Notes: generated by a model not told the origin, from the sequence alone. Positions 53,888 to 62,535 are shown, counted from the first letter of the stretch. The stretch is 64,000 nucleotides of DNA from an uncultured Prevotellaceae bacterium (GCA_902761605.1 CACWLC010000005.1:1-64000), one strand, 5' to 3'. Program-made: numbers and translations.

Positions 53888-53914
53888 ATAAAACACAAAA
53901 AAATCATCTTTATT

Positions 53915-53945
53915 TTGTGTTATTCCGTTTTTTTTCTTAATTTTG
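53915..53945 (+). promoter_or_regulatory. Sigma-ABfr promoter of the histidine kinase gene
   Basis: TTG at 53915-53917, 20 bp, TAATTTTG at 53938-53945. The leader is about 15 nt. Confidence 0.75.
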
Positions 53946-53964
53946 CCACATCAACGTAGTAAAT

Positions 53965-55212
53965 ATGACCGGAAGCATGTTATTTATCACACTGCGAACT
54001 TCTTCGTTGGTTATCCTTCTATGGTTAGTAGGATTAGTAATTTTTCTTGCGCTTATTGCACTTATCTATCGTCAGATGGTGCAGCGTAAGCAACTGGAAA
54101 AAGAGCTCAAGGAGATAGAGAAGATGCTTGAGACAAATGTAGAATATGAATTTGTCCTTAAGGCGATGCATTTGGCAACCTGGCATGTTGACCCTAAGAT
54201 GCGCTCTATTACCTTTGAAAATGATTTTCGTGAAAATAATGATAACTTCACTCCAGAGGCTGGAACTAATATTGATGATTGGATTTCACAGTTCCTTCCA
54301 GGCGATCAGGCTCGTGTGACAAAGGCTTTGGATGATATGTGTCAAGGCAAAACGGATATTTTCTTCCAACAGTATCAGGTGAAGTCCGCTATTCAAGGTA
54401 AGACCTATTGGGAAGAAAGTTATGCCACGATAGGTGACCGTAATGCTGATGGCATGCCTACAAAGATAGTTGGTGCCTCGATGCGTATTGATGGACGTAA
54501 GGAGATGGAGACGGCACTTATCCTGGCACGTAATAAGGCAGAAGAGAGTGACCGTCTGAAGACTACATTCCTGGCAAATATGGGACATGAGATACGAACT
54601 CCACTGAATGCTATAGTAGGCTTTGCAGACTTGCTGCCAATGGTACAGGATGAGAATGACAGGAATCAGATTATCAGTGAGATACAACAGAATAATCAGA
54701 AGCTGCTACGCATCGTAAGTGGTCTTGTAAGCATGGCAGAGATAGAAGCAGGAGCCCGTAGCTTGGCGATGGCTGCTGTCGACCTAAATCCGATGTTTAA
54801 GGAGATAGTTGAGGTATATCAGCCAAGTACAGATGTGCCTATCCTTAATCACCTGCCTCAGGAAGAAATGCTGATACGAACAGACCAGGCGGTATTGAGG
54901 GAGATTTTGGATAACCTTATGCAGAATGCGATTAAGTTTACCACTAATGGTACTATAACCTTGGGATACGATACCAATGGTAATCAGGTAACTATCTGGG
55001 TGAGCGATACCGGTAAGGGAATCAGTAAAGATGATCAGGAACGTATCTTTGACCGCTTTGTTAAACTCGATGAATTTGTTCCTGGTGCCGGTCTCGGACT
55101 GTCTATGGTTAAATCTCATGTGACTAATCTCGGTGGAACTACAGGTGTTGTCTCAGAGCTTGGCGAAGGTTCTAAGTTCTGGGTTTCGTTACCTCTTATC
55201 AGAAAAATATAG
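53965..55212 (+). CDS. PAS-domain sensor histidine kinase (orphan)
   Basis: A 415-residue membrane kinase. One N-terminal helix (about 13-35, SLVILLWLVGLVIFLALIALIY), a coiled stretch, a PAS-like domain (about 60-185; YEFVLKAMHLATWHVDPKM, GADMRIDG-type end), HisKA with phospho-acceptor His in GHEIRTPLN (about 208), and an ATPase domain with N-box (DNLMQNAIKF), G1 (DTGKGIS) and G2 (GAGLGLSM). No response regulator is adjacent, so its partner is elsewhere. Almost no periplasmic part, so it probably senses a cytoplasmic or membrane signal. Confidence 0.9.
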   Translation: MTGSMLFITLRTSSLVILLWLVGLVIFLALIALIYRQMVQRKQLEKELKEIEKMLETNVEYEFVLKAMHLATWHVDPKMRSITFENDFRENNDNFTPEAGTNIDDWISQFLPGDQARVTKALDDMCQGKTDIFFQQYQVKSAIQGKTYWEESYATIGDRNADGMPTKIVGASMRIDGRKEMETALILARNKAEESDRLKTTFLANMGHEIRTPLNAIVGFADLLPMVQDENDRNQIISEIQQNNQKLLRIVSGLVSMAEIEAGARSLAMAAVDLNPMFKEIVEVYQPSTDVPILNHLPQEEMLIRTDQAVLREILDNLMQNAIKFTTNGTITLGYDTNGNQVTIWVSDTGKGISKDDQERIFDRFVKLDEFVPGAGLGLSMVKSHVTNLGGTTGVVSELGEGSKFWVSLPLIRKI

Positions 55213-55281
55213 TTTTCTTTGCAACTTTTTCGGTTTTTGTTGCGTCAAATGGTCAGAACGTAACAATAAAATGATTGAATT

Positions 55282-56046
55282 ATGAAAGCAAAACATTCTT
55301 TAGTGTCCTGCCTGTTTGTTCTGGTGATAGCTCAAATGATGATGTCCTGTGTGTATAGAGAGAATGTCCTTTTGGCAGATTCCAATAATGTCCCCCAGGT
55401 ACGTAAACTTAATGGTTTTGAACGCATTGAGGTCTATGGATCTCCTACTGTTTTTTATACTCAGGCAGATTCCTTCTCTGTACGTATTGATGGCCCGGAA
55501 AATGTGGTAAAAGAGATTCTTACTGCTGTAGAGGGTAATACTCTTACTGTCCGCAATAAGGGGAAAATAGGTATCGTGAATATATCTGTCGGTTCAGTGG
55601 GTGACGTGAAAGTCTATGTTTCGTCGCCTGATCTTATTGGAGTACAGTTGTATGGATCTGGCGACTTTAAGTCAGAGAGTCGTTTGGATACTGACGATAT
55701 GCGTATCATGCTTCGTGGATCCGGTGATATTGAGTTCAGTGATATTATCTGTGACAATTGTACCAGTGAACTGGTGGGCTCTGGTGATCTGAAGATAAAA
55801 CGGCTAAAGGCTTTTTCATCATCTATTTCTCTTGTTGGATCCGGTGATGTGTCAGTAAGTCAGTGGGATGTAGCTGATACGGATATCCATCTCAAGGGTT
55901 CTGGTGATGTAGATGTCCGTTTCGTCGAGGGTTGTAAGAGAGCAAAGTGCAATCTTGTTGGTAGTGGCGACATAAAATTGAAGGGACATGTAGAGTCTTT
56001 GGAAAAGCATAAGTCTGGCTCTGGGGATATAGACCATATCCAATAA
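55282..56046 (+). CDS. GIN-domain (DUF2807) lipoprotein
   Basis: A 254-residue lipoprotein: signal peptide with lipobox MMSC (Cys about 23), then a head-GIN domain beginning VRKLNGFERIEVYGSPTVFYTQ. The C-terminal half is a right-handed beta-helix-like ladder in which the motif GSGDI/V recurs about every 20 residues, at least seven times (GSGDFKS, GSGDIEF, GSGDLKI, GSGDVSV, GSGDVDV, GSGDIKL, GSGDIDH). The family is common in Bacteroidota and its function is unknown. It follows the kinase by 69 bp with a weak promoter-like TTTCTTTG between. An inverted repeat covers its stop codon (56038-56059). Confidence 0.85.
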   Translation: MKAKHSLVSCLFVLVIAQMMMSCVYRENVLLADSNNVPQVRKLNGFERIEVYGSPTVFYTQADSFSVRIDGPENVVKEILTAVEGNTLTVRNKGKIGIVNISVGSVGDVKVYVSSPDLIGVQLYGSGDFKSESRLDTDDMRIMLRGSGDIEFSDIICDNCTSELVGSGDLKIKRLKAFSSSISLVGSGDVSVSQWDVADTDIHLKGSGDVDVRFVEGCKRAKCNLVGSGDIKLKGHVESLEKHKSGSGDIDHIQ

Positions 56047-56068
56047 GCCTTTATTGGATAAAGCAAAA

Positions 56069-56107
56069 AACCGAGGATGTCATCACGACAGCCTCGGTTC
56101 TCATTTT
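56069..56107 (+). terminator. Terminator after the GIN lipoprotein gene
   Basis: AACCGAGG and CCTCGGTT flank an inner TGTC/GACA stem, with TCTCATTTTT downstream. A smaller inverted repeat, ATCCAATAA/TTATTGGAT, sits over the stop codon just before it. Confidence 0.85.
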
Positions 56108-56209
56108 TCTAACTAACTTATTATCAACTATTCATTACTCATTTCTGAATTCTGCTGCAAAGGTACGTAGTTTTTCCCGTAAAATCATGCTTTTTAACGT
56201 AAAAAAACA

Positions 56210-56223
56210 CGTAAACGTTTGCG
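56210..56223. promoter_or_regulatory. Probable LacI-family operator
   Basis: CGTAAACGTTTGCG, a near-perfect palindrome centred on CG (core AAACGTTT), the shape of LacI/CcpA sites. It covers the -33 element of the LacI gene promoter. CGTAAA also occurs at 56179 and 56198. It suggests self-repression. Confidence 0.65.
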
Positions 56224-56249
56224 TTTTTCGATAAAAATGCGTATCTTTG
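56219..56249 (+). promoter_or_regulatory. Sigma-ABfr promoter of the LacI-family gene
   Basis: TTG at 56219-56221, 20 bp, TATCTTTG at 56242-56249, 22 bp before the ATG. The TTG lies inside the palindromic operator. Confidence 0.75.
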
Positions 56250-56270
56250 CCACCAAATATTATCAACGGT

Positions 56271-57314
56271 ATGTCAAACAGTAAACATAGAACTTCGTTG
56301 AAGGACCTTGCACGTGAACTGGGAGTAAGTATTGCGACTGTAAGTAGAGCTTTGCGTAACAGTCCAGAAATAGGACTTGAAATGCAGGAGAAGGTAAAGA
56401 GTCTTGCAAAGAGGATGAACTATCGTCCTAATCCTTTTGCCCAGAGTCTGCGTAAGGAGGCTCCAAGGATGATTGGGGTTGTTGTGCCAAATCTCGTGAG
56501 CCATTATTATTCCTCCGTACTCGACGGTATCGAATATGAGGCCAGTAAGGCAGGATATTCTGTCATCAGTGCAAATACTCATGAAGACAGTGAGGCGGAG
56601 GTACGTGCAATCGATAACTTCATAAGCATGCATGTGGAGGGTATTGTCGCATGTCTGGCTCAGAGCACCACAGACTATACACATTTCGAGGAAATCGCTA
56701 CAATGGGAATCCCCTTGGTCTTTTTTGGACGGACCTGTCTCTCGGATAAATTCTCATGCGTTACGGCTAATGGTGATGAGGCTGCACAGCAGGCTACCCA
56801 GCATCTTATCGATACCGGAAGTCGTCGTATAGCGTTTATTGGCGGCCCTAACCATCTCGATATGGTACGTCGTCGTAAGCATGGATATCTGGAAGCACTA
56901 CGTGAAAACCGTATTCCTATAGAGCGTGAACTTGTGATTTGTGATAAGATAGACTATCAGAAGGATGTTGAGGCAGTCACTAATCTCTTGCAAAGCGAAT
57001 ATCGCCCTGATGCTATCCTTGCATTCAATGATACCATTACCTTCGCTTCTCTTGCTGCAATAAAGAAGACGGGATTACGTATTCCTGAAGATGTTGCTCT
57101 TATTGGCTTTACCGACGATCCTCATGCACTTTACGTCACTCCGAAGATGTCGGTCATTGAGGATCAGTCGAACCTGATGGGTAAGACTGCATGTGAGATG
57201 CTGTTAAAAGCAATAGGAGGTGATACAAAGATATATAAGAAGATAGTTTCGCAACAGATTGTTATCCGAGAAACTTCAGCAAAGAAGGGGATAATATCTG
57301 AAATACCTAAATAA
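56271..57314 (+). CDS. LacI family transcriptional regulator
   Basis: A 347-residue regulator: helix-turn-helix with hinge (TSLKDLARELGVSIATVSRALRNSPEIG, about 8-35) and a periplasmic-binding-protein-like sugar-sensing domain (MIGVVVPNLVSHYYSSVLDGIEYEA, TQHLIDTGSRRIAFIGG, PDAILAFNDTITFASLAAIKKTGLRIPEDVALIGF). The start at 56271 sits after the promoter; eight in-frame codons upstream are excluded. No sugar transport or glycosidase gene is adjacent, so its targets, apart from itself, are unknown; the GH94 and GH3 genes are candidates only in the broad sense. Confidence 0.93.
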   Translation: MSNSKHRTSLKDLARELGVSIATVSRALRNSPEIGLEMQEKVKSLAKRMNYRPNPFAQSLRKEAPRMIGVVVPNLVSHYYSSVLDGIEYEASKAGYSVISANTHEDSEAEVRAIDNFISMHVEGIVACLAQSTTDYTHFEEIATMGIPLVFFGRTCLSDKFSCVTANGDEAAQQATQHLIDTGSRRIAFIGGPNHLDMVRRRKHGYLEALRENRIPIERELVICDKIDYQKDVEAVTNLLQSEYRPDAILAFNDTITFASLAAIKKTGLRIPEDVALIGFTDDPHALYVTPKMSVIEDQSNLMGKTACEMLLKAIGGDTKIYKKIVSQQIVIRETSAKKGIISEIPK

Positions 57315-57317
57315 AAT

Positions 57318-57348
57318 TTGGCGTTTTAATCTTTTATTCGTACCTTTG
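57318..57348 (+). promoter_or_regulatory. Sigma-ABfr promoter of metF and the holB-PSP1-gldH run
   Basis: TTG at 57318-57320, 20 bp, TACCTTTG at 57341-57348. The leader is about 20 nt. No other promoter is seen before gldH, so one transcript may cover all four genes. Confidence 0.75.
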
Positions 57349-57373
57349 TACCCCAAAAAAGGATAATGACACG

Positions 57374-58321
57374 ATGAGTGTATTGAATATAGATAACGAG
57401 AGCAGGAGATTCTCGTTTGAAGTGTTGCCACCGCTAAAGGGGACAGGTACGGAAAAACTGTTTGCCGACATCGACAAGCTGAGAGAGTTTGATCCTGCAT
57501 ATATAAATATCACAACCCACCATTCAGAGTTCGTGTATCGTGAACTCGAGAATGGTCAGTTTGAACGCCAACGTATTCGCAGACGTCCTGGTACTATAGC
57601 CATTGCTGCTGCAATCCAACAGCGATATGGCATACCTGTACAACCACATGTCATCTGTAGTGGAGCTACGATAGAAGATATCGAGTATGAGCTCCTTGAT
57701 CTGCAGTTCCTTGGTATCAGCGACCTGCTACTGCTACGTGGAGATAAAGCAAAGGAGGATAGTAGGTTTATACCAACTCTAGGAGGCCATGCGCATACCA
57801 CAGATTTGATTAAACAGGTTAAGGCATTCAATGAAGGTCGTTTTGCTGACGGAAGTCCTATAAAGAACCCGGGCAAGTCCTTCGATTACGGAGTTGCCTG
57901 TTATCCCGAGAAACATGAGGAGGCTCCAAATCTGGAGCGTGATATGGAATATCTTCGTCAGAAACAGGAATTGGGAGCACAATATGCTGTGACACAACTC
58001 TTTTTCGATAATGAGAAGTATTTCGAATTTGTAAATAAGGCTCGGGCAATGGGTATCACTATACCTATCATTCCTGGAATAAAACCATTTGCAAAACTAA
58101 GTCAGCTTACGGTTGTCCCAAAGACATTCCACTGCGATATCCCAGAGCCATTGGCTAAGGAGATCGTGAAGTGTAAGACAGACGATGATGCTAAACAGCT
58201 TGGTATAGAGTGGACCACAGAGCAGTGTCGTAGTCTCTATCAAAACGGTGTGAATAATATCCACTTCTACACTGTATCTGCAGTGGATAGTGTGGTTGAG
58301 GTGGCAAGGAGGCTTTTATAA
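57374..58321 (+). CDS. metF: Methylenetetrahydrofolate reductase
   Basis: FAD enzyme reducing 5,10-methylene-THF to 5-methyl-THF for methionine synthesis. The 315 residues carry FSFEVLPPLKG with the catalytic Glu, PAYINITTH, HVICSGATIEDIEYELLDLQFLGISDLLLLRGD and the C-terminal GVNNIHFYT. Normal length. Its stop codon begins a 21-bp array of three heptanucleotide units that exactly fills the gap to the next gene. It complements metY in methionine supply. Confidence 0.95.
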   Translation: MSVLNIDNESRRFSFEVLPPLKGTGTEKLFADIDKLREFDPAYINITTHHSEFVYRELENGQFERQRIRRRPGTIAIAAAIQQRYGIPVQPHVICSGATIEDIEYELLDLQFLGISDLLLLRGDKAKEDSRFIPTLGGHAHTTDLIKQVKAFNEGRFADGSPIKNPGKSFDYGVACYPEKHEEAPNLERDMEYLRQKQELGAQYAVTQLFFDNEKYFEFVNKARAMGITIPIIPGIKPFAKLSQLTVVPKTFHCDIPEPLAKEIVKCKTDDDAKQLGIEWTTEQCRSLYQNGVNNIHFYTVSAVDSVVEVARRLL

Positions 58322-58339
58322 TGGATAAATGATAATCTG
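58319..58339 (+). repeat. Heptanucleotide array (TAAATGA-like x3) between metF and holB
   Basis: TAATGGA, TAAATGA, TAATCTG: three 7-bp units starting with the metF stop codon and ending right at the holB ATG. It resembles the reverse complement of the array upstream of tRNA-Ser. Short and degenerate, so less certain than the others. Confidence 0.5.
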
Positions 58340-59452
58340 ATGGGGTTTGAGAGTATCATAGGACAGAAAGAAGTGCAGGAGCGCCTGATGCAGATGGTGA
58401 GTGAAGACCGTCTGCCTCATGCTCTTATGCTCTGCGGACCCCAGGGAATAGGGAAGATGGCGATAGCAATAGCTTTCGCCTGCAGACTTCTTGATGACGG
58501 TAGGACCTCTTCGAAGGCAATGCTGGAAAAACTGGAGCATCCTGACCTGCATTTTACCTATCCTACTATAAAACTGCCATCGATGAGTACAGACCACAAA
58601 CCAGTAAGCGATGACTTTGCAAAAGAGTGGCACGAACTGGTGATGGAAGGACCTTATTTTACTATGGACCAGTGGATGCAGGCTATGGGCGGTGAAAACC
58701 AGCAGGCAATAATCACTGCAGGCGAGAGCGACGACTTGGTGAGAAAATTAAGTCTGAAATCAAGCCAGGGAGGTTATAAGGTTAGTCTGGTGTGGTTGCC
58801 TGAGCGCATGAATATCGAGTGTGCAAACAAACTTCTCAAACTCATCGAGGAACCGCCTCAGCAAACTGTCTTTATAATGGTCTGTGAAGAGCCGGATAAA
58901 TTGCTTGAAACCATCCGTAGTCGTGTGCAGCGTATTGATGTGAAGAAGATAGATGATACCTCAATTGAACAGGCTCTTGTAGAGCGTAGAGGTATCAGCG
59001 AAGATGCGGCACACCGTATAGCAAGACTGGCTAACGGCAGTTGGCTTAAAGCGATGGAGGAGCTTCAGGTGGGTTCGGAAAACGAGCAGTTCCTGGATCT
59101 TTTTATCTCGCTTATGCGCCTTGCCTATCAGCGAAAGATTAAGGACCTTAGAAAGTGGAGTGAGGTTATGGCGGGCTTCGGGCGAGAAAAACAGAAACGC
59201 TGGCTTACATACTTCCTGCGAATGATACGTGAGAACTTTATGTATAACTTCCGACAGGAGGAACTGACATATATGACGCAGAAGGAAGAAGATTTTGCGC
59301 GTAACTTTGCACGATTCGTGAATGAGGTTAACATCATGCCAATCAGCGATCTGGCAAATAAGGCAATACGCGATATAGGACAAAATGCAAACGGAAAGAT
59401 AGTATTTTTCGATTTCTGCCTGCAAATGATTGTGCTTTTAATTACAAAGTAA
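58340..59452 (+). CDS. holB: DNA polymerase III delta' subunit
   Basis: Clamp-loader subunit, 370 residues. The AAA+ fold starts GFESIIGQKEVQERLMQMVSEDRLPHALMLCGPQGIGK. The P-loop reads GPQGIGKM, with Met replacing the Ser/Thr needed for nucleotide binding, as expected for delta', which does not hydrolyse ATP. Later marks are LLKLIEEPPQQTVFIMVCEEPDKLLETIRSRVQ (SRV in place of the SRC motif). It is followed by PSP1 and gldH, a linkage seen across the phylum. Confidence 0.92.
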   Translation: MGFESIIGQKEVQERLMQMVSEDRLPHALMLCGPQGIGKMAIAIAFACRLLDDGRTSSKAMLEKLEHPDLHFTYPTIKLPSMSTDHKPVSDDFAKEWHELVMEGPYFTMDQWMQAMGGENQQAIITAGESDDLVRKLSLKSSQGGYKVSLVWLPERMNIECANKLLKLIEEPPQQTVFIMVCEEPDKLLETIRSRVQRIDVKKIDDTSIEQALVERRGISEDAAHRIARLANGSWLKAMEELQVGSENEQFLDLFISLMRLAYQRKIKDLRKWSEVMAGFGREKQKRWLTYFLRMIRENFMYNFRQEELTYMTQKEEDFARNFARFVNEVNIMPISDLANKAIRDIGQNANGKIVFFDFCLQMIVLLITK

Positions 59453-59456
59453 ATAT

Positions 59457-60608
59457 ATGATTGAGAATAATAAAGACCGAGTTGTAAAGGTTGGATGTGA
59501 TAGGGGACTGTGTCATCAGGCTGTTGGAAGACAAGACCGACAGTTGAATACATATGACTGGCTTGCTGATGTGCCCGGTAATTTCAATGATACTGACCTT
59601 GTAGAGGTTCAGTTCAAACATACTCGTAAGGGCTACTATCATAATGTGAATAACCTTCCGTTGAAGAAAGGTGATATTGTGGCTGTCGAGGCAAATCCGG
59701 GTCACGATATCGGTGTGGTTACACTGACGGGAAGACTTGTGAAACTGCAATTAAAGAAGGTTACAATAAAGTCACCGGATGATATCAAACGTATCTACCG
59801 TATAGCCAGGGATGTGGATATGCAGAAGTTCCATGAGGCCAAGGCTCGTGAGCATAATACGATGATTGAGAGCCGTATGATAGCCAAGGGCCTTGGATTG
59901 CAGATGAAGATCGGTGATGTGGAATATCAGGGTGACGGTAACAAGGCTATCTTCTATTATATAGCCGATGATCGTGTGGATTTCCGTCAACTTATCAAAG
60001 ACCTTGCTGCCGCATTCCATGTACGTATTGAGATGAAACAGATCGGTGCTCGTCAGGAGGCAGGACGTATCGGTGGAACCGGCCCTTGTGGACGCGAGTT
60101 ATGTTGTGCTACATGGATGAAGAACTTCTCCAGCGTGAGTACCAATGCTGCACGTTATCAGGATATCTCACTTAATCCTCAAAAGCTGGCAGGTATGTGC
60201 GCCAAATTGAAGTGTTGTCTGAACTATGAGGTTGATGACTATATGGAGGCTTCAAAACGTCTTCCTCACAAAGATCAGATACTTCAGACACAAGATTCCG
60301 ACTATTATCTCTTTAAGAGTGATATCCTTGCCGGTATGATTACATATTCTACTGATAAGAATATCGCAGCAAACTTAGAGACAATCTCTGCGGAACGTGC
60401 TAAGGAGGTGATAGAGATGAATAGGATGGGTGAGAAACCTGTATCGCTTCAGGAGGATGGATATCAGAAGCCTGAAAAAGAGCATGTTGATTTGGCAGGA
60501 GGCGATATCAGTCGTTTCGACAAGGCCAAGAAAAAGAAGAAAAAGAAGAAGTCATCAAACAATGGCAACGCCCCCAAAGAGACTTCGAAGAACAATGACA
60601 AGGAGTAG
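59457..60608 (+). CDS. PSP1 domain protein (RicT/YaaT-like)
   Basis: A 383-residue cytoplasmic protein with the PSP1 C-terminal domain (about 80-260). It is cysteine-rich: GCDRGLC near the start, and GPCGRELCCATW with CAKLKCCLNYE in the core, matching the iron-sulfur-binding cysteines of RicT, which in Bacillus works with RicA and RicF in RNA processing. Its role in Bacteroidota is not known. The tail is a run of eight Lys codons followed by a Ser/Asn-rich end. It starts 4 bp after holB and overlaps gldH by 14 bp. Confidence 0.88.
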   Translation: MIENNKDRVVKVGCDRGLCHQAVGRQDRQLNTYDWLADVPGNFNDTDLVEVQFKHTRKGYYHNVNNLPLKKGDIVAVEANPGHDIGVVTLTGRLVKLQLKKVTIKSPDDIKRIYRIARDVDMQKFHEAKAREHNTMIESRMIAKGLGLQMKIGDVEYQGDGNKAIFYYIADDRVDFRQLIKDLAAAFHVRIEMKQIGARQEAGRIGGTGPCGRELCCATWMKNFSSVSTNAARYQDISLNPQKLAGMCAKLKCCLNYEVDDYMEASKRLPHKDQILQTQDSDYYLFKSDILAGMITYSTDKNIAANLETISAERAKEVIEMNRMGEKPVSLQEDGYQKPEKEHVDLAGGDISRFDKAKKKKKKKKSSNNGNAPKETSKNNDKE

Positions 60609-61062
60609 GCTGTTGATATACTCATTGATTCTTGCGGTTGCAGTAGTTCTTGTCTCCTGTAACCGTAAGAACGTATATGTAAAATATCAGCATGTACCGA
60701 CGTCTGGATGGGACAAGAACGATACTCTTACCTACGACGTTTCTCCGCTTAAGGCAGGAAGATATCATGAAGAGGTGGGAGTCCGTATTGCCCGCTCATA
60801 TCCCTTTATGAGTCTCAGCCTGGTGGTGAAACAGACAATTCTTCCTTCTGGCTATGTGCATAGCGACACACTTGTCTGCAAACTTGTGGATGAAAGTGGT
60901 AAGTTCCGTGGTCAGGGCGTCAGCTATTATCAGCAGACCTTCCATCTGAACACAATCCGTCTGCATGAGGGTGACTCATTACATATCAACATCAAGCATA
61001 ATATGAAACGTGAGGTGATGCTTGGCGTGTCAGATATAGGATTTCGTATAGATGAGGAGTAG
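60595..61062 (+). CDS. gldH: Gliding motility / T9SS lipoprotein GldH
   Basis: A 155-residue lipoprotein: signal peptide MTRSRLLIYSLILAVAVVLVSC with lipobox LVSC, then NVYVKYQHVPTSGWDKNDTLTYDVSPLK, characteristic of GldH. It is required for gliding and T9SS-linked functions in flavobacteria; its mechanism is unclear and the gene is also present in non-gliding members. The start at 60595 overlaps the PSP1 gene end and gives a normal signal peptide; the frame is open 55 codons upstream within PSP1, which is not used. Confidence 0.88.
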   Translation: MTRSRLLIYSLILAVAVVLVSCNRKNVYVKYQHVPTSGWDKNDTLTYDVSPLKAGRYHEEVGVRIARSYPFMSLSLVVKQTILPSGYVHSDTLVCKLVDESGKFRGQGVSYYQQTFHLNTIRLHEGDSLHINIKHNMKREVMLGVSDIGFRIDEE

Positions 61063-61065
61063 ATG

Positions 61066-62535
61066 CTAAGATCTTACGAGGTTTCTTCCAGCATCGATAC
61101 GCAGGAAGATAAACAGAAGAATGGTGAATCCCCACAACGATGAACCTCCATAGCTGAAGAATGGTAGTGGGATACCGATAACAGGAGTAAGTCCAAGTAC
61201 CATTCCCACATTGATAAACACATGGAAAAGGAATATGCTTAGTACCGAATATCCGTATACCCTGCCAAAACGGTATGGCTGGCGCTCTGCCAGATGGATA
61301 AGGCGCAGTATCAGCGCTAGGAATAATACCAGCACTCCTGCTGATCCTAAGAATCCCTCCTCCTCGCCAACAGTACAGAAGATAAAGTCAGTATCCTGTT
61401 CTGGCACATATTTCAGCTTTGTCTGAGTGCCATTCAGGAATCCTTTACCCTTGATACCTCCTGAGCCAATGGCTATCTGACTCTGATGTACGTTATATCC
61501 AGCACCCTTAAGGTCTTCCTCCAGACCGAGAAGCACATTGATACGTACCCTTTGGTGTGGCTCCATGACATTGTTAAGCACGTAGTCGGCAGCATTGAAG
61601 AATAGTACCGAGCCCAGTGAGAACAATGCAATCCACATATAGTTGCGTATACGTGTAGCAAGTGACTGCCATAGCAGATATCCTATCATTAATGCTGTGA
61701 TGATAAGCTGTATGAAGACAATGTCGAATGGTATCACAAAGAGCGAGAACATAAGCGATACCAATGTGAAACCTACTGAAAATATCAGTATCTTTATTGA
61801 ATCGCGCTTATTTTCTGTGTACACATATACCAGTCCTGCTGAGAATATCTGTATGAGTAGCAACACCACAAACTTTCCTATCGATGTCGGAGTATACAGC
61901 AGCATCACATCTGCATATCTTATGCCTACAACGAAGTAAATTACCATTGCCACACCTGTAAAGAGAATACTGCCTGGCATTCCCTCACGATAGAACATCA
62001 TGAAAAATGCCACATAAACGAGGGCTGAACCAGTCTCTCGTTGCAGTACGATGAATATCATCGGCAGCAGGATTATGGCGATAGTACCTGCAAAGTGCTT
62101 CCACTTATGGATGTCATATCCATAGATACTCATCACTTTTGCAAGAGCCAGGGCTGTTGCAAATTTCGCAAATTCCGCCGGTTGTATTCGTAATGGCCCC
62201 AGTACCAGCCATGATCTGGAACCCTTGATGCTATGTGGGTTAAAGATTGTGGCAAATAGCAGTATCAGTAGTACGCCGTATATCACGAATGCGAAAGTAT
62301 CGTAGAAACGGTCGTCAAGCAGAAGTATAACAAGTCCTAGGACAATAGATGTACCTATCCATACAATCTGCATGCCCGAGCGAGAGTCAAGACTGAAAAT
62401 ATCCGTCTCACCATAAGTGTAACTGGCACCACAGACACTCACCCATCCAAACACGAGGAGCGCAAGGTAGATGAGAATCGTCCAGTAGTCAATGGAACGA
62501 AGCACACTCTGGTTTTTATCTGTCTGCTGAGCCAT
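61066..62535 (-). CDS. rodA: Rod-shape SEDS glycosyltransferase RodA
   Basis: Peptidoglycan polymerase of the elongasome, 489 residues, about ten helices. SEDS marks are SRSWLVLGPLRIQPAEFAKFATALALAKVM, EQDTDFIFCTVGEEEGFLGS with the catalytic-site Asp, and the C-terminal GIPLPFFSYGGSSLWGFTILLFIFLRI. The start at 62535 (MAQQTDKNQSVLRSIDYW) overlaps the mrdA end by 20 bp; a longer frame upstream reads mrdA out of frame. GldH and rodA converge with only 3 bp between and no terminator visible. Confidence 0.94.
   Translation of the reverse strand: MAQQTDKNQSVLRSIDYWTILIYLALLVFGWVSVCGASYTYGETDIFSLDSRSGMQIVWIGTSIVLGLVILLLDDRFYDTFAFVIYGVLLILLFATIFNPHSIKGSRSWLVLGPLRIQPAEFAKFATALALAKVMSIYGYDIHKWKHFAGTIAIILLPMIFIVLQRETGSALVYVAFFMMFYREGMPGSILFTGVAMVIYFVVGIRYADVMLLYTPTSIGKFVVLLLIQIFSAGLVYVYTENKRDSIKILIFSVGFTLVSLMFSLFVIPFDIVFIQLIITALMIGYLLWQSLATRIRNYMWIALFSLGSVLFFNAADYVLNNVMEPHQRVRINVLLGLEEDLKGAGYNVHQSQIAIGSGGIKGKGFLNGTQTKLKYVPEQDTDFIFCTVGEEEGFLGSAGVLVLFLALILRLIHLAERQPYRFGRVYGYSVLSIFLFHVFINVGMVLGLTPVIGIPLPFFSYGGSSLWGFTILLFIFLRIDAGRNLVRS

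Noticed and set aside
60529-60610. Possible programmed frameshift joining the PSP1 protein to GldH at the A/G-rich lysine run
   Set aside because: The gldH frame is open through the PSP1 end, but joining needs a +1 shift, while A-rich sites favour -1. GldH has its own ATG, signal peptide and lipobox.
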